A stretch of DNA of 64,000 nt from Cytobacillus oceanisediminis (GTDB taxonomy: Bacteria; Bacillota; Bacilli; Bacillales; Cytobacillaceae): assembly GCF_004366035.1 (NCBI RefSeq), contig NZ_SOEE01000001.1, positions 682,001 through 746,000 on the forward strand, given 5' to 3'. A program made the position numbers and the translations under genes. This document shows positions 54,399 to 63,971 of this stretch, piece after piece. Position 1 is the stretch's first letter; every line of letters begins with the position of its first letter. The notes beneath the pieces were generated by a model. The model had not been told where the DNA came from. It made no database searches and saw only the letters and a program-made list of their open reading frames with translations.

Positions 54399-57032
54399 TT
54401 ATTTCGCATCAAACCACGTTGGCCCAAAGGAATAATCCACTTTAAGCGGAACTTTTAATTCTACTGCATTTTCCATAACGTCCGGTACGATTTTTTTGAG
54501 CGTCTCTATTTCATCCTCTGGCACTTCAAAGATCAGTTCATCGTGAACCTGCAGTAAAAGGCGGGCTTTGAGTTCTTCTTTTCTTAGGCGGTCAGCCATA
54601 TCAATCATGGCTTTTTTAATTATATCTGCCGCGCTTCCCTGGATCGGTGTATTCATGGCGGTTCGTTCCGCAAAGCTTCGAAGGTTGAAGTTTCGGCTAG
54701 TGATTTCAGGCAGATACCTTCTTCTGTGAAGAAGGGTCGAGACATATCCTTTTTGTTTAGCATCATGGATAATATCATCCATATACTGCTTAACGCCAGG
54801 ATAACTTTCCAGATAGCGGTCAATAAATTTACCCGCTTCTTTCCGTGTGATGCCTAGGCTTTGGGAAAGGCCATAATCACTGATTCCGTAGACAATTCCA
54901 AAGTTAACTGCCTTTGCATGGCGCCGCATATTGGACGTAACTTCATTGGCATTAACGTGGAATACTTCCATTGCCGTTTTCGTGTGAATATCCATATCTT
55001 CAATAAATGCTTCAATCAGCTTTTCATCATCTGCAATATGAGCCAGTACTCTCAGTTCAATCTGCGAGTAGTCTGCTGCAAAAATGGCCCAGCCAGGTTC
55101 TGAAGGGACAAATGCCTGCCTGATTTTTCGCCCTTCCTCCAGACGGATCGGAATATTCTGCAGGTTTGGATCTGTTGAACTTAACCTACCTGTCTGTGTA
55201 AGAGCCTGATTAAATCTGGTGTGGACTTTGCCTGTTTCATAGTTAACCACCTTAAGCAGGCCTTCAATATAAGTGGATTGAAGTTTGCCAAGCTGGCGGT
55301 AATGCAGGATGTCCCGGATAATTTCATGGCTGTTCTCAAGTTTCTCCAGGACATCAGCAGATGTGGAATAACCTGTTTTTGTTTTTTTAATGGCGGGCAG
55401 CCCTAATTTTTCAAAAAGGATCACTCCGAGCTGTTTTGGAGAATTGATATTAAAGGCTTCCCCGGCAAGCTCATGTATGCGCTTTTCGATTTCATCCAAT
55501 TTGGAGAGCAGGTCTTGTCCCATTGTTTTCAGGCGCTCAAGATCCACTTTAATACCGGTTGATTCCATATCAGCCAATATCAGAGACAGCGGCATTTCCA
55601 GGTCATAAAACAGCTCGGATTGCTGGTTTTCCTTCAATTCACTATCCAGTTTTTCCTTCAATGTCATCAAGGCCGCTGCTTTCCTTGCCAAATGCCCGGC
55701 AAGTTCCTTTTCTTCCGGAATCCGTCTTTTTGCTCCTTTTCCGTAAAAAGCTTCATCAGATTGAATCGCGTTATAGCCATGATTTTTTGCTATAGAGGCC
55801 ATATCTTCAATAGTCTGAGACGGGTTAATAAGATAAGAAGCAATATAAAGGTCAAAATCAGCACCTTTTAAATGAACACCATGATGCCGGAGTGAGACTT
55901 CCGATCTTTTGGCATCATAGACTGTCTTCTTTTTGGTTTCATCTTCAGCCCATCTTTTAAAAACATCTGACTCTAAAGCCGTATCTTTGGAGAAGAAGAA
56001 ATTCCCCTTAGCATTCGCAACGGAAAAACCAATGATGTCTGCATAATGGTAATTATCTTCTAGAAGCTCGACATAAAATGCATTTTCATCTGTAAACATC
56101 TCTTCCTTAATTTCATCTGCAATGATAAATTCAATTTCTTCAAGATTTTCTTCGACCGCTTCTGTGTCACCGCCAAGCTTTTCCAGTAAAGAGTTAAAGC
56201 CTAATTCTTTAAAGATGCTTATGACTTTTTCTTTTTCAAAACCTTCATATTCAATGTCTTCAATTCTAATTTCAACTGGGGCTTCTCTCGTGATAGTGGC
56301 AAGCTCTTTGCTCATTAAAGCTTGATCCCTGAATTCTTCCAGCTTTTCCTTCAGTTTTTTTCCGCTCACCTTATCAACTGACTCCAAGAGCTCTTCAAGG
56401 GTTCCAAACTCTTTGAGCAATTTAAGGGCTGTTTTTTCTCCCACTCCTGGAACACCTGGGATATTATCTGAACTATCTCCCATTAGACCTTTCATATCAA
56501 TAATTCTGTCAGCCGTGATTCCGTATTTTTCTTCTATATGAGCTGGTGTATATTCTTCAATATCAGTAATTCCTTTACGGGTAATGCTGACTGTTACAGC
56601 ATCGGAACTTAACTGTGTCAAATCCTTATCCCCTGATATAACTTTTACTTCACATCCATCTTTTTCAGCTTGAAGCGACAAAGTTCCGATGATATCATCA
56701 GCTTCATAGTTTTCCAGTTCATATCTGGAAATTCCGTAAGCATCCAGCAGCTCTCTTATATAAGGGAACTGTTCGGACAGCTCAGGCGGAGTTTTCTGCC
56801 TTCCTCCTTTATACTCGCTGAAGGTTTTATGGCGGAAGGTTGTTTTTCCGGCATCAAATGCCACAAGGAGATGAGTTGGTTTTTCATCCTCGAGAATCCT
56901 TTGCAGCATCATGGTAAATCCGTAGACAGCATTTGTATGTATTCCTTTATCATTGTTTAAAAGCGGCAAAGCAAAAAATGCCCGATAAGCGATGCTGTTG
57001 CCATCAATCAGAACAAGCTTTTTTTTATCCAA
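54399..57032 (-). CDS. polA: DNA polymerase I
   Basis: Repair and Okazaki-fragment-processing polymerase, 877 residues. N-terminal 5'-3' exonuclease about 1-290 (LLVAFDAGKTTFRHK, GDKDLTQL, GDSSDNIPGVPGVGEKTA); a middle domain of 3'-5' exonuclease ancestry without the usual acidic catalytic set; polymerase motifs A (FAADYSQIELRVLAHI), B (RRHAKAVNFGIVYG) and C (LLLQVHDELIFEVP). TTG start with GAGGAGGAG upstream. Confidence 0.97.
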   Translation of the reverse strand: MDKKKLVLIDGNSIAYRAFFALPLLNNDKGIHTNAVYGFTMMLQRILEDEKPTHLLVAFDAGKTTFRHKTFSEYKGGRQKTPPELSEQFPYIRELLDAYGISRYELENYEADDIIGTLSLQAEKDGCEVKVISGDKDLTQLSSDAVTVSITRKGITDIEEYTPAHIEEKYGITADRIIDMKGLMGDSSDNIPGVPGVGEKTALKLLKEFGTLEELLESVDKVSGKKLKEKLEEFRDQALMSKELATITREAPVEIRIEDIEYEGFEKEKVISIFKELGFNSLLEKLGGDTEAVEENLEEIEFIIADEIKEEMFTDENAFYVELLEDNYHYADIIGFSVANAKGNFFFSKDTALESDVFKRWAEDETKKKTVYDAKRSEVSLRHHGVHLKGADFDLYIASYLINPSQTIEDMASIAKNHGYNAIQSDEAFYGKGAKRRIPEEKELAGHLARKAAALMTLKEKLDSELKENQQSELFYDLEMPLSLILADMESTGIKVDLERLKTMGQDLLSKLDEIEKRIHELAGEAFNINSPKQLGVILFEKLGLPAIKKTKTGYSTSADVLEKLENSHEIIRDILHYRQLGKLQSTYIEGLLKVVNYETGKVHTRFNQALTQTGRLSSTDPNLQNIPIRLEEGRKIRQAFVPSEPGWAIFAADYSQIELRVLAHIADDEKLIEAFIEDMDIHTKTAMEVFHVNANEVTSNMRRHAKAVNFGIVYGISDYGLSQSLGITRKEAGKFIDRYLESYPGVKQYMDDIIHDAKQKGYVSTLLHRRRYLPEITSRNFNLRSFAERTAMNTPIQGSAADIIKKAMIDMADRLRKEELKARLLLQVHDELIFEVPEDEIETLKKIVPDVMENAVELKVPLKVDYSFGPTWFDAK

Positions 57033-57050
57033 CTAATATCTCCTCCTCTT

Positions 57051-57078
57051 AAGAAAAGCGCAAGCGCCTTGCCCACAA
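57051..57078. repeat. dispersed repeat family 2, left-end fragment upstream of polA
   Basis: AAGAAAAGCGCAAGCGCC followed by TTGCCCAC, the family left end only, directly upstream of the polA ribosome binding site. Confidence 0.65.
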
Positions 57079-57080
57079 TA

Positions 57081-57146
57081 AAAAAGCCGACATTTTCCTT
57101 TATTCTATCATGAGCAGATAGAGAAAGAAAAATAACGGCTTTGGGG
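57081..57146 (-). terminator. terminator of hflKC
   Basis: Long hairpin closed by AAAGCCG/CGGCTTT with an inner CTATC/GATAG stem, followed by T6 on the minus strand. Confidence 0.85.
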
Positions 57147-57156
57147 TTAAAAGTAA

Positions 57157-58089
57157 TTAATCCGTATACCCCATCAGCAGTCGGGCATATGGTGAGTCCG
57201 AAGGGAGAACAATTACAGTCTCGCCATTAATGGTCTTTTTATAGGATTCAAGCGTGCGGTATAAGGAATAAAATTCAGGATCCTTTGAGAAGGCTTCGTT
57301 GTAGACTTTCGCAGCTCCCGCTTCTCCTTCCGCGCGGATCGTTTCAGCATCTGCCTGGGCCTTGGCCAGCATTTCCCTGACATTCCTATCCGTTTCAGCA
57401 ATGATGATATTCTTCTGGGCATCACCCTTGGACAGGTATTCCTGGGCTGTTGACTGGCGCTCTGAAATCATCCTGGTGTACACGGACTGTTCGTTTTCAG
57501 AAGGTAAATCTGTTCGTTTAATTCGGACATCTGTTACTGTGATTCCATAGTTATCATTAGAAAGCAATTCATTCACTTTAGTAGTAATCTGATCATTCAA
57601 TGATCCCCTTGATGACTTTTCATCATTAATTATTTCATCATAATTCAGCCGGCCCAATTCGGAGCGGGTCACGGAGTAGATGAACTCTTCCATTCTGGCC
57701 TCCGCCCCCTCCAATGATCTGGCGTTTGAGATCATTTTCTTAGGGTCATCAATTTTCCATACTGCATAATTATCAATAATCATGACCTTTTTATCCTTTG
57801 TATTGATTTCAGCTTCGGACACGTCATAAGTCATTTGGTATTTTGGGAGCGTGGAAACACTTTGAATAAATGGTATTTTGTATGTTAATCCAGGCTCGCT
57901 CTCAATCCTGACCACCTCACCAAATTGCCGGATGACCCTGTACTCCCCTTCCTTTACAATAAAAAGGTTGCTGAAAAGAATTGCGAGTGCGGCAATGACA
58001 AGCACAAGGATGAGTCCAAGTTTGGTATAACTTCTCCACTTGAAATTCCCGCCCCGCTCATTGATATTTACGACATTTTGATCACTCAT
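57157..58089 (-). CDS. hflC: protease modulator HflC
   Basis: SPFH/band-7 membrane protein that with HflK forms a periplasm-side complex modulating FtsH in E. coli. The 310 residues have one N-terminal helix (LGLILVLVIAALAILFSNLFIV), an SPFH domain (VKEGEYRVIRQFGEVVRIES) and a coiled region with EAGAAKVYNEAFSKDPEFYS. ATG 58089 overlaps the hflK stop (ATGAGTGA), so the two are coupled. The frame is open 15 codons further upstream. I do not recall hflKC in B. subtilis 168. Confidence 0.92.
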   Translation of the reverse strand: MSDQNVVNINERGGNFKWRSYTKLGLILVLVIAALAILFSNLFIVKEGEYRVIRQFGEVVRIESEPGLTYKIPFIQSVSTLPKYQMTYDVSEAEINTKDKKVMIIDNYAVWKIDDPKKMISNARSLEGAEARMEEFIYSVTRSELGRLNYDEIINDEKSSRGSLNDQITTKVNELLSNDNYGITVTDVRIKRTDLPSENEQSVYTRMISERQSTAQEYLSKGDAQKNIIIAETDRNVREMLAKAQADAETIRAEGEAGAAKVYNEAFSKDPEFYSLYRTLESYKKTINGETVIVLPSDSPYARLLMGYTD

Positions 58090-59047
58090 TATCCGCACCA
58101 GCTTCCTCTTTCGGTTTGGTCTGTTCTTTCTCAAGCGGCCTGATCGGGAAATATTTCATTGTATTTCCATCGTCATTCATAATGTAAATTTCAGCACCTG
58201 GAAGGACTTGCTCCAGCGTTTCAATGACAAGCCGCTCTCTTGTGATGTCAGGATTATTCTTGTATTCTCCATACAATTTATTAAATACCGCCACATCTCC
58301 ACGTGCTCTCTCCAGGCGCGCCGCTTTTTCACCTTCCGCTTTGGAGGCAAGAGCCTCCTTCTCACCTTCTGCTTCATTCATTCTCTGGTTCTTATATTTT
58401 TCTGCTTCATTTTTTTTGGTATTGGCGGTTTCCCTCGCATCCGTTACATCCGTAAAGGCTTTTCTGACATCATCATTCGGCAGTTCCACATCCTGCAGTT
58501 TGACTGCAAGAACGGATATGCCAATATCATATTTTTCAATTAAAGAGGTTAGGAGCTCTCTGACATCAGCTTCAATCTCTGCTTTTCCTGAAGTTAGCGC
58601 ATCATCAATTTTAGATCCGCCTATAATACTTCTTAAGGATGAGGAAGTAGCATCATATAGGATTTCTTCTGGGTCTTCAGCATTATAAAGATATTTTTCC
58701 GGATCCGTAATTTTCCACTGTACAACCAGATCTGCCAGAACGATATTTTCATCACCGGTTATCATCTTTGTCTCATCAGGAAAATCCTTTATTTGTCCAT
58801 CTTTTTCTTCATATCCAAACTGCAGCGAAAAAGTTTCTTTTGAAAGCTTCTCCACGCTTTGGACAGGCCATGGCAGTTTGAAATGAAGTCCCGGCTCCGT
58901 AATGCCTTCCTCCACTTTCCCAAATGTTAAAATGACTGCCTGATCCGATTCATCGACGGTGTACCATGTTGTAAAGGCAACTATACTTAACATAACAATT
59001 GCCAGAATTAGGCCTGCGATTGTATAAATCCGCTTTAAGCTGACCAT
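58082..59047 (-). CDS. hflK: protease modulator HflK
   Basis: Partner of HflC, 321 residues. N-terminal transmembrane helix (IYTIAGLILAIVMLSIVAFTTW), then the band-7 domain (ESDQAVILTFGKVEEGITEPGLHFKLPWPVQSVEKLS), then an alanine/glutamate-rich coiled coil (about 205-260). It lacks the long glycine-rich N-terminal tail of E. coli HflK. Between phoR and polA, with hflC. Confidence 0.92.
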   Translation of the reverse strand: MVSLKRIYTIAGLILAIVMLSIVAFTTWYTVDESDQAVILTFGKVEEGITEPGLHFKLPWPVQSVEKLSKETFSLQFGYEEKDGQIKDFPDETKMITGDENIVLADLVVQWKITDPEKYLYNAEDPEEILYDATSSSLRSIIGGSKIDDALTSGKAEIEADVRELLTSLIEKYDIGISVLAVKLQDVELPNDDVRKAFTDVTDARETANTKKNEAEKYKNQRMNEAEGEKEALASKAEGEKAARLERARGDVAVFNKLYGEYKNNPDITRERLVIETLEQVLPGAEIYIMNDDGNTMKYFPIRPLEKEQTKPKEEAGADNE

Positions 59048-59157
59048 TTCCTCTCCCCTTCCCTAGCACTCTTTCTATAACTTTTCATACGATTTATTTA
59101 CGTAAAGGTTTCATAAATATGACAAAAGTTAAAGAAAGAAGGAAAATCAGCAAAAAT

Positions 59158-59193
59158 GAAAAAGGCGAAAGCGGGGTCAGCTTTCACCTTTTT
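59158..59193 (-). terminator. terminator of phoPR
   Basis: Stem AAAAAGGTGAAAGC/GCTTTCGCCTTTTT-type with a T-rich tail on the minus strand. Confidence 0.88.
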
Positions 59194-59298
59194 CTATGGC
59201 TCCTTGGATGAAGGGGTTTAACAATTATGATTTTATCAGCGGAATGTAAAGGGGGCATAAATCTGCTGTAAAATTAATGTAAAGTTAAACCTGCCACT

Positions 59299-61074
59299 TC
59301 ATCCATTTTTTTCATTATTCATTTTAGGAAGTTCAATTATAAAGGAGGTGCCTTTGCCGACCTCACTCTTTACTGAGATGGATCCTTTATGTGCTTCAAC
59401 CAGATGCTTTACGATGGCAAGGCCAAGTCCTGTACCGCCGGAATTCCTGCTTCTAGCTTTATCCACCCGATAAAAACGTTCAAAAATACGAGGGATTTCA
59501 CTGGCTTCAATTCCAATCCCCGTATCCTTTATTTCAGTCAAAACTGTGCTTCCGGTCTTTGCCGCCGAAATATAGATGACCCCCTGATTCGGCGTATATG
59601 AAATTGCATTTGATATGGTATTTATAAACACCTGCTTAAGCCGGTGAACATCACCTTCAATATATACCGGTTTTTCATCTCTCTGATATTCAAAAACAAT
59701 TTCCTTTTCTGCTGCTTTCCCTTTCATAATGGCCATTACATCTTCGAGCACATCAGTCAGATCCAGCTGCTGAATGGAAAGGCTGAATCCTTGCTTTTCT
59801 ATTTTCGATAGATCCAGCAAATCCTGAATAAGAGATTGAAGCCGATCACTTTCCTTCAAAATGATACTGAGGAAATCATTTAGAGCCTGTTTGTCTTCCA
59901 TCGCTCCATCCAAAAGAGTTTCCGAAAAACCCTTTATAGAGGTTATAGGTGTTTTCAATTCATGAGAAACGTTTGCTACAAAATCCTTCCTCATCTGCTC
60001 AAGCTTTTTCAGTTCTGTAATATCATGAAAAACAAGTAAAATCCCTTTCCATTCATCATTCGTGCCAATAATCGGGACTCCATATACTTCAAAGTAACGC
60101 CTTTCGATATTAACGGGAATAATAAGCTGTTTTTTTACTTTCTGCTCAGTCATGAAAATTTCTTCAACCATTTCGGTAATACCTTTGTGCTCAATCACTT
60201 CATAATAGAGTTTGTAAAGATATTCAGAAGGATTTGCATTGAAAACCTCTTTGTATGGCCGGTTCATTAAATTAATATAGCCTCTGCTGTCAATAAGAAT
60301 CAGGCCGCTTCCCATGTTTTCAATGAGAGCCCCAAGCCGATCCTGCTGCATTTCCTGGGACTTCACCATTTCCTGAAGATTCCTTGCTAATACATTGATA
60401 GACTTACTCAGCATACCTGTTTCGTCTTCCTGATCTTCATATGTTCTTGCCCGGTAGTTTCCCTTTGTAAGTTCAATTGCAACCTTTGTGGCTGACTCGA
60501 TAGGTTTTGTATACCGTGCCGTAATTCTTGATCCAAGCAGAATAATAACAAATAAAGAAAGGCCCAGGCTGATAGTCAAAATCCACCAAATCTGCTGGTA
60601 AGCCTTTTGGAATTCAGCCATCTTTGTGCTTAAGAAGATATAGCCCTCCTTCTCGCCATTTATCATGACAGGCTGCCAATAATAGTGCAGGTTAAACCCT
60701 CCGGCCACTTCCAATCCTGATTCATTTGCAGATTCCTTTTTTAATACTTCTAATATAATTTCCTGATGCCTGCTTTGTGTTGTCTCACTTTTGACGCTGC
60801 TGTCCATTAGTATTCTGCCCTGGCCATCAGTAGCAGTTACACGCAAATCAAGAATGGCTCCGAACTCATTGACCTTATCAAGGCTAAGGGATCCAATGCC
60901 TCCGTTGCCCTCAACATAGCTCGATACCAGTTCAGACTCTTTTTGCAGCCGTGCATCAAATGTTTTTAGATAATAGCTTTTAAAAAGCTGGCCTAAAAGA
61001 AGGCCTAACGCAATTAAAACAACCAGAATTAAAGTGAGCAATGCGAATAGCAGGCGGGTGCGAAAGGTGTTCAT
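59299..61074 (-). CDS. phoR: phosphate-responsive sensor histidine kinase PhoR
   Basis: Membrane kinase of the phosphate-starvation response, 591 residues. Two membrane helices (about 7-30 and 160-182) frame an extracytoplasmic PAS-like sensor; then HAMP (about 185-240), cytoplasmic PAS (about 245-355), and the kinase core with phospho-acceptor His in FVANVSHELKTPITSIKGF near 366, the N box NTISNAISYTPNQG and G boxes DTGIGI and GGTGLGLAIVKHL. Start overlaps the phoP stop by four bases. Confidence 0.96.
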   Translation of the reverse strand: MNTFRTRLLFALLTLILVVLIALGLLLGQLFKSYYLKTFDARLQKESELVSSYVEGNGGIGSLSLDKVNEFGAILDLRVTATDGQGRILMDSSVKSETTQSRHQEIILEVLKKESANESGLEVAGGFNLHYYWQPVMINGEKEGYIFLSTKMAEFQKAYQQIWWILTISLGLSLFVIILLGSRITARYTKPIESATKVAIELTKGNYRARTYEDQEDETGMLSKSINVLARNLQEMVKSQEMQQDRLGALIENMGSGLILIDSRGYINLMNRPYKEVFNANPSEYLYKLYYEVIEHKGITEMVEEIFMTEQKVKKQLIIPVNIERRYFEVYGVPIIGTNDEWKGILLVFHDITELKKLEQMRKDFVANVSHELKTPITSIKGFSETLLDGAMEDKQALNDFLSIILKESDRLQSLIQDLLDLSKIEKQGFSLSIQQLDLTDVLEDVMAIMKGKAAEKEIVFEYQRDEKPVYIEGDVHRLKQVFINTISNAISYTPNQGVIYISAAKTGSTVLTEIKDTGIGIEASEIPRIFERFYRVDKARSRNSGGTGLGLAIVKHLVEAHKGSISVKSEVGKGTSFIIELPKMNNEKNG

Positions 61075-61787
61075 TCTCCTTTAGGCTCCTCCAATTTGTA
61101 GCCCAGTCCGCGAATGGTCTTTATATATACAGGTTTTTTAGTGTTTGTTTCAATCTTCTCTCTTAAATGGCTAATATGTACATCAACGATTCTTGTATCT
61201 CCCGCAAAATCATAATTCCAGACTGCGCTAAGAAGCTGATCCCTTGTAAGAACACGGCTCTTATTCTTGGCAAGATATAATAGCAATTCAAATTCCTTCG
61301 GAGTTAATTCAAGGAGTTCTTCTTCAAAATAAGCTTCATAATGCTGTGGAAATATCTTCAGGCCGCCAATCCTCAAAGAATCGCCATCTTCTGTTTTCTC
61401 CTCAGCAGCCTCAGGCACAAATTGAGTTCTCCTTAAGATGGCTTTAACTCTGGCAACCACTTCGCGGGGGCTGAAGGGTTTTGTCATGTAATCATCCGCA
61501 CCAAGTTCAAGTCCAAGTACTTTATCAAATTCATCATCCTTGGCAGTCAGCATCAAAATAGGTGTCCCAATTTTCTGCTGTCTAAGCTGTTTGCATACTT
61601 CAATTCCATCAAGCTTTGGAAGCATAAGATCAAGTACAATTAGATCCGGCTTTTCAGAAATGGCCAGATCTTTTCCTTCCTGGCCATCCATGGCTGTGAT
61701 CACTTCATAGCCCGCCTGCTGCAGGTTATATTGAAGTAAAGTTACGATAGATTGTTCATCATCTACAACTAGAATTTTCTTATCCAT
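61071..61787 (-). CDS. phoP: phosphate response regulator PhoP
   Basis: OmpR-family response regulator, 238 residues, phosphorylated by PhoR. The receiver has VVDDEQSIVTLL, the phospho-acceptor Asp in LIVLDLMLPKLDG (near 53) and the KPFSPREVVARV lysine region; the C-terminal winged helix has LTPKEFELLLYLAKN and RVVDVHISHLREKIE-like recognition (RIVDVHISHLREKI). Operon phoPR. Confidence 0.97.
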   Translation of the reverse strand: MDKKILVVDDEQSIVTLLQYNLQQAGYEVITAMDGQEGKDLAISEKPDLIVLDLMLPKLDGIEVCKQLRQQKIGTPILMLTAKDDEFDKVLGLELGADDYMTKPFSPREVVARVKAILRRTQFVPEAAEEKTEDGDSLRIGGLKIFPQHYEAYFEEELLELTPKEFELLLYLAKNKSRVLTRDQLLSAVWNYDFAGDTRIVDVHISHLREKIETNTKKPVYIKTIRGLGYKLEEPKGE

Positions 61788-61978
61788 ACGATCCTCCGAG
61801 TGAATGAATTACCCCTGTTTGAAACCTCAGCTGAAACAGCACCATTGGAGTGTCAGCGATCTTTTTAAAAGCAGGTATCCCTCCTGCCTATCAAACCCCT
61901 ATTTACCATATACCTTTATTATAATATATTTCATGATTTTTTTTCGGATCAATTGTGGGATAGGACTGGATTCATAAA

Positions 61979-62012
61979 AAAAAGATGTGCGTTTTCTGCA
62001 CATCTTTTTACT
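61979..62012 (-). terminator. terminator of the MaoC-like gene
   Basis: Stem AAAAGATGTGC/GCACATCTTTT with a small loop and T8 on the minus strand; may also serve readthrough from the other side. Confidence 0.88.
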
Positions 62013-62013
62013 A

Positions 62014-62490
62014 TCAGAAATTATCCAGAGCATTCCCATCCATCGGCTGAGGCTTGTATGGCGGGCATATAAGGAGCTGTCCGTTAATAACCGTCTGCTC
62101 CTCTTCATTTGTCCCCTGTACCTTAATTTGTACGGTGTGACTTGAGGTGTTCACTTCTATTACCTCGAATAAAAATTGAACTGTGCCATAATGAAAGACA
62201 GGCTTCACATACTCGATCTCCTGCTTTAAAACATGGCTTCCTGGCCCCGGCAAATATTTTGATATGGCAGAGTTAATGATGCCATTCAGCATAACACTTG
62301 GCACAATCGGTTTTTTATAAGGTGTTTGTGAGGCATAGTCATGCTGGATATATAAAGGGTTTGCATCGTTCGTTAAGCCCAGGTACAGCAATAGGTCCTT
62401 ATCTTCTATTTTTTCTGTAAGCGTCAGTTTTTCGCCAACAGATATTTCATCAATGGTTCTTCCCAGTTTTCTTTTTTTTCCAAGCAGCAT
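62014..62490 (-). CDS. MaoC-like hotdog dehydratase
   Basis: A 158-residue protein resembling the MaoC/(R)-specific enoyl-CoA hydratase branch of the hotdog fold: SVGEKLTLTEKI at the start, LGLTNDANPLYIQHDYASQTPYKKPIVPSVMLNGIINSAISKYLPGPGS in the catalytic region. The usual hydratase-2 pattern DxNPxH is replaced here by DANPLY, with Tyr instead of His, so catalysis may differ. Between mdh and phoP. Confidence 0.82.
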   Translation of the reverse strand: MLLGKKRKLGRTIDEISVGEKLTLTEKIEDKDLLLYLGLTNDANPLYIQHDYASQTPYKKPIVPSVMLNGIINSAISKYLPGPGSHVLKQEIEYVKPVFHYGTVQFLFEVIEVNTSSHTVQIKVQGTNEEEQTVINGQLLICPPYKPQPMDGNALDNF

Positions 62491-62621
62491 ATCTTAGCAC
62501 CTCCAAGTATTGTAACCGTTTACATAGTTGCTGTAAAAAATAGACTGTAAAATATTTTAAATTATTCAGTCTATTTTTTATATGATATCATTTTATACTA
62601 TTTCCCAAAAGGGCTTCCAGT

Positions 62622-62653
62622 AAAAAAATTCGGAGAGTCGACCCCGAATTTTT
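62622..62653 (-). terminator. terminator of mdh
   Basis: Stem AAATTCGG/CCGAATTT flanked by A and T tracts on both sides. It lies beyond the family 1 copy D, 270 bases after the mdh stop. Confidence 0.8.
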
Positions 62654-62700
62654 TTACTATCTATTTCCGAAATCATTGACTGGCTTAAGAATTCTGCAAG

Positions 62701-62869
62701 CTGATTCAGCACGGGTCACTTGCTTTCTGCGGGGCGGGCGGTGAGCCTCCTCGCCGCTTTGCGCCTGTGGGTTCTCACCAGGACATTGAATAATCTCCCT
62801 TGAATCAACACCGCACGAAGGAAATGCGATAGCATTTTCGAGGATCAAGTGACCTCCGCTCCAATCAAC
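62701..62869. repeat. dispersed repeat family 1, copy D
   Basis: Carries TTGCTTTCTGCGGGGCGGG, GAGCCTCCTCGCCGCTTTGC, CTTGAATCAACACCGCACGAA, TTTCGAGGATC and CTCCGCTCCAATCAAC as in copy A. It lies between the mdh stop and its terminator, so it is likely transcribed as 3' UTR. Confidence 0.85.
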
Positions 62870-62918
62870 TCAGCGATTAAACTGAGACAGCTGAATTGAA
62901 AACACTAGCCATCTTTCC

Positions 62919-63860
62919 TTAGTATGCTAACACTTCCATTACCTTGCGAACTGACTCTGCCGATTTATCGAGGGCAGCTTTTTCCTCGCTTGTCAGTTCA
63001 AGTTCGATTACTTTTTCAATACCGTTTGCTCCAAGGATTGCAGGCACACCCAGATAGATTCCTTCGTAGCCATATTCCCCTTCCAGGTAAGCAATGGAAG
63101 GCAGTACGCGTCGCTGATCTTTAAGGATAGCTTCACACATTTCCACAAGGGAAGCAGCCGGAGCATAGTATGCACTTCCATTGCCTAATAAGTTGACGAT
63201 TTCCCCGCCGCCTTTACGCGTGCGCTCAACAATGGCATCAAGACGATCTTTTGAAATTAATGTTTCCAAAGGAATGCCGCCTGCATATGAATAGCGGACT
63301 AGCGGAACCATATCATCACCGTGTCCGCCAAGTACGAATCCTGTAATGTCTTTAACAGACAAATTCAGTTCCTGGGCCACAAATGTGCGGAAACGGGCAG
63401 TATCAAGAACACCCGATTGGCCAATTACACGGTTTTTGGGGAAGCCTGATTCTTTGAAGACTGTATAGGTCATCGCATCCACTGGATTAGTCAGAACAAC
63501 AATATAGCTGTTTGGGGAATGTTTTAAAATCTCCTGAGCTACACTTTTCATAATCTTTTGGTTCGTTTGCACAAGGTCGTCCCGGCTCATGCCTGGCTTC
63601 CTGGCTATGCCTGCTGTAATAACGACAATGTCAGAGTCCTTTGTATCTTCATAGCTGGACGTACCCGTGATGTTCGCATCGAATCCTTGAACAGGACTTG
63701 CTTCAAGCATATCAAGAGCTTTACCCTTTGTCGGATTTTCCATTTGCGGTATATCGACCAGTACAACGTCTCCAAGTTCCTTTTGGGCAAGCAAAAATGC
63801 GGTTGTTGCTCCAGTAAATCCCCCACCGATTACAGAAATCTTTTTGCGTTTCAATGACAT
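62919..63860 (-). CDS. mdh: malate dehydrogenase
   Basis: NAD-dependent tetrameric (LDH-like) malate dehydrogenase of the TCA cycle, 313 residues. The Rossmann motif [15 protein letters not shown], the substrate-binding [14 protein letters not shown], the TNPVDAMTY strand, and the catalytic His in [18 protein letters not shown] are present. In B. subtilis it is last of citZ-icd-mdh; icd should lie just off the right edge. Confidence 0.97.
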   Translation of the reverse strand: MSLKRKKISVIGGGFTGATTAFLLAQKELGDVVLVDIPQMENPTKGKALDMLEASPVQGFDANITGTSSYEDTKDSDIVVITAGIARKPGMSRDDLVQTNQKIMKSVAQEILKHSPNSYIVVLTNPVDAMTYTVFKESGFPKNRVIGQSGVLDTARFRTFVAQELNLSVKDITGFVLGGHGDDMVPLVRYSYAGGIPLETLISKDRLDAIVERTRKGGGEIVNLLGNGSAYYAPAASLVEMCEAILKDQRRVLPSIAYLEGEYGYEGIYLGVPAILGANGIEKVIELELTSEEKAALDKSAESVRKVMEVLAY

Positions 63861-63918
63861 GAGCAGTTCCTCCTTTAGGAAATGAAAGTATCAGGAATTT
63901 GCATTCCTTATGTAAGAG

Positions 63919-63935
63919 CTGTTTTATTAAAACAG
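63919..63935. other. palindrome upstream of mdh
   Basis: CTGTTTTATTAAAACAG, eight-base arms around one base, 59 bases upstream of mdh. Operator or intercistronic hairpin; unassigned. Confidence 0.35.
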
Positions 63936-63971
63936 TCATCCTATTAGCTTTACACATTCATCACTTACAAA

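Noticed and set aside
61899..62108. 69-residue minus-strand ORF downstream of the MaoC-like gene
   Set aside because: It overlaps the gene's 3' end and its terminator in another frame.
10534..62869. CRISPR or phage origin for the repeats
   Set aside because: The repeats are long, dispersed over tens of kilobases, imperfect, and not arrayed with spacers; no cas, integrase or transposase gene is present.
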